A stretch of 7,434 nucleotides of DNA from an uncultured Anaerolineae bacterium. GTDB taxonomy: Bacteria; Chloroflexota; Anaerolineae; Anaerolineales; UBA11858. The position numbers were made by a program, and so were the translations under genes. The stretch spans positions 1-7,434 of the forward strand of contig CALCSH010000312.1 of the NCBI GenBank assembly GCA_937893815.1, written 5' to 3'. This document shows, piece after piece, positions 7,167-7,434 of the stretch (within the stretch, counting starts at the first letter, position 1; every line of letters starts with the position of its first letter). The notes beneath the pieces were generated by a model. That model made no database searches, had not been told where the DNA came from, and saw nothing but the letters and a program-made list of their open reading frames with translations.

Positions 7167-7195
7167 ATTATAGCGGCAAGATAAGGATCAGTGAA
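7167..7195 (-). promoter_or_regulatory. nadK: Sigma70-type promoter for nadK, probably giving a leaderless or near-leaderless message
   Basis: On the minus strand the -35 hexamer TTCACT (7195-7190, 4 of 6 matches) and the -10 hexamer TATAAT (7172-7167, perfect) are separated by an ideal 17 bases. The -10 ends 8 bases before the nadK ATG, so transcription should start within about one or two bases of the start codon. GAGG (7165-7162) lies only 3 bases before the ATG, too near for a normal ribosome binding site and probably upstream of the transcription start. This is the best promoter in the window and could drive nadK, the B-box gene and recN. Confidence 0.7.
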
Positions 7196-7219
7196 CGGTA
7201 GCCTATTATGATGGCCCGC

Positions 7220-7434
7220 CTACAATGTTTGATCGCATACAGAACGATAGCCACAATTTTGACAGCGACGTGGTGATTGGTGCGAACGGTTGATTTTTCG
7301 TAAATGTCCTTTGGTGCGCATTTCAGAGACCAGCTCAACTAGTTTGCTTTCGATCTCAGGCGTATAATCGATCCGATAAGTGCGGTTCGGGTATTTTAAT
7401 ACGCCGTGCGAAGGGCGAACACGATAATGTTTGT
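7220..7434 (-). CDS. Cas4-like / PD-(D/E)XK nuclease, C-terminal fragment
   Basis: Only the last 70 residues are in the window; the gene enters from the right edge and ends with TAG at 7222-7220. The visible part has a YRIDYTPEIESKL segment, a helix ending in LVSEM, then RRC57-Q-N-C60-GYRSV-C66-DQTL at the C-terminus. C-x2-C-x5-C with nearby basic residues is the 4Fe-4S cluster pattern of Cas4 and of related RecB/AddB-type nucleases; the fourth cysteine and the nuclease active site would lie upstream, off the window. The fragment is most like a Cas4/Dna2-type exonuclease. No CRISPR repeats or other cas genes are visible, so it may be a solitary Cas4 homologue. A 61-base gap containing the nadK promoter separates it from nadK, which suggests a separate transcription unit. 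Confidence 0.65.
   Translation of the reverse strand, partial: KHYRVRPSHGVLKYPNRTYRIDYTPEIESKLVELVSEMRTKGHLRKINRSHQSPRRCQNCGYRSVCDQTL

Noticed and set aside
7159..7167. TTG start for nadK three codons upstream
   Set aside because: The TTG shares bases with the TATAAT hexamer and would precede the transcription start. ATG at 7158 fits better.
7365..7376. Plus-strand TATAAT within the Cas4-like fragment
   Set aside because: It lies inside coding sequence, has no -35 at proper spacing, and no rightward gene follows within the window.

Overview
The window carries five complete protein genes and one fragment, all on the minus strand, so transcription runs from right to left. Gene content suggests a bacterium of the Chloroflexota, possibly Anaerolineae-like. 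This rests on a class A PBP-type protein with a C-terminal Ig-like tail, a B-box zinc-finger membrane protein, and promoter -10 boxes placed almost directly against start codons. No rRNA or other phylogenetic marker is present, so the assignment is an inference of moderate confidence.

Right to left: (1) 7434-7220 is the C-terminal 70 residues of a Cas4-like/PD-(D/E)XK nuclease, recognised by its iron-sulfur cysteine pattern C-x2-C-x5-C. (2) A near-consensus promoter at 7195-7167 faces nadK (7158-6289, NAD kinase). (3) nadK overlaps by 4 bases (ATGA) a small B-box zinc-finger membrane protein gene (6292-5756). (4) recN (5695-3971), the SMC-like DNA repair ATPase, follows after 60 bases. nadK-recN proximity is a known bacterial arrangement; here the B-box gene sits between them. 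(5) After 97 bases comes a 960-residue bifunctional penicillin-binding-protein-like gene (3873-991), then after 82 bases (6) a squalene/phytoene synthase family gene (908-87).

The most notable item is the PBP-like protein. It has the overall architecture of a class A PBP (membrane anchor, GT51 transglycosylase, transpeptidase, two Ig-like domains) and an open frame of 2883 bases. By eye, the key residues of both enzymatic domains are replaced: the GT51 catalytic Glu is Met119, the transpeptidase SxxK is S399-L-L-T402, SxN is D454-Y-L456, and KTG(T) is K603-M-G-I606. This looks like a conserved-fold pseudoenzyme rather than a decayed pseudogene, because it has no frameshift or stop and the surrounding structural motifs are intact.

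The left half (PBP-like protein plus isoprenoid synthase) concerns the cell envelope and membrane. The right half (NAD kinase, RecN, Cas4-like nuclease) concerns NADP supply and DNA repair. No tRNA, rRNA, CRISPR array, insertion sequence or convincing intrinsic terminator was seen. No gap between genes exceeds 100 bases.
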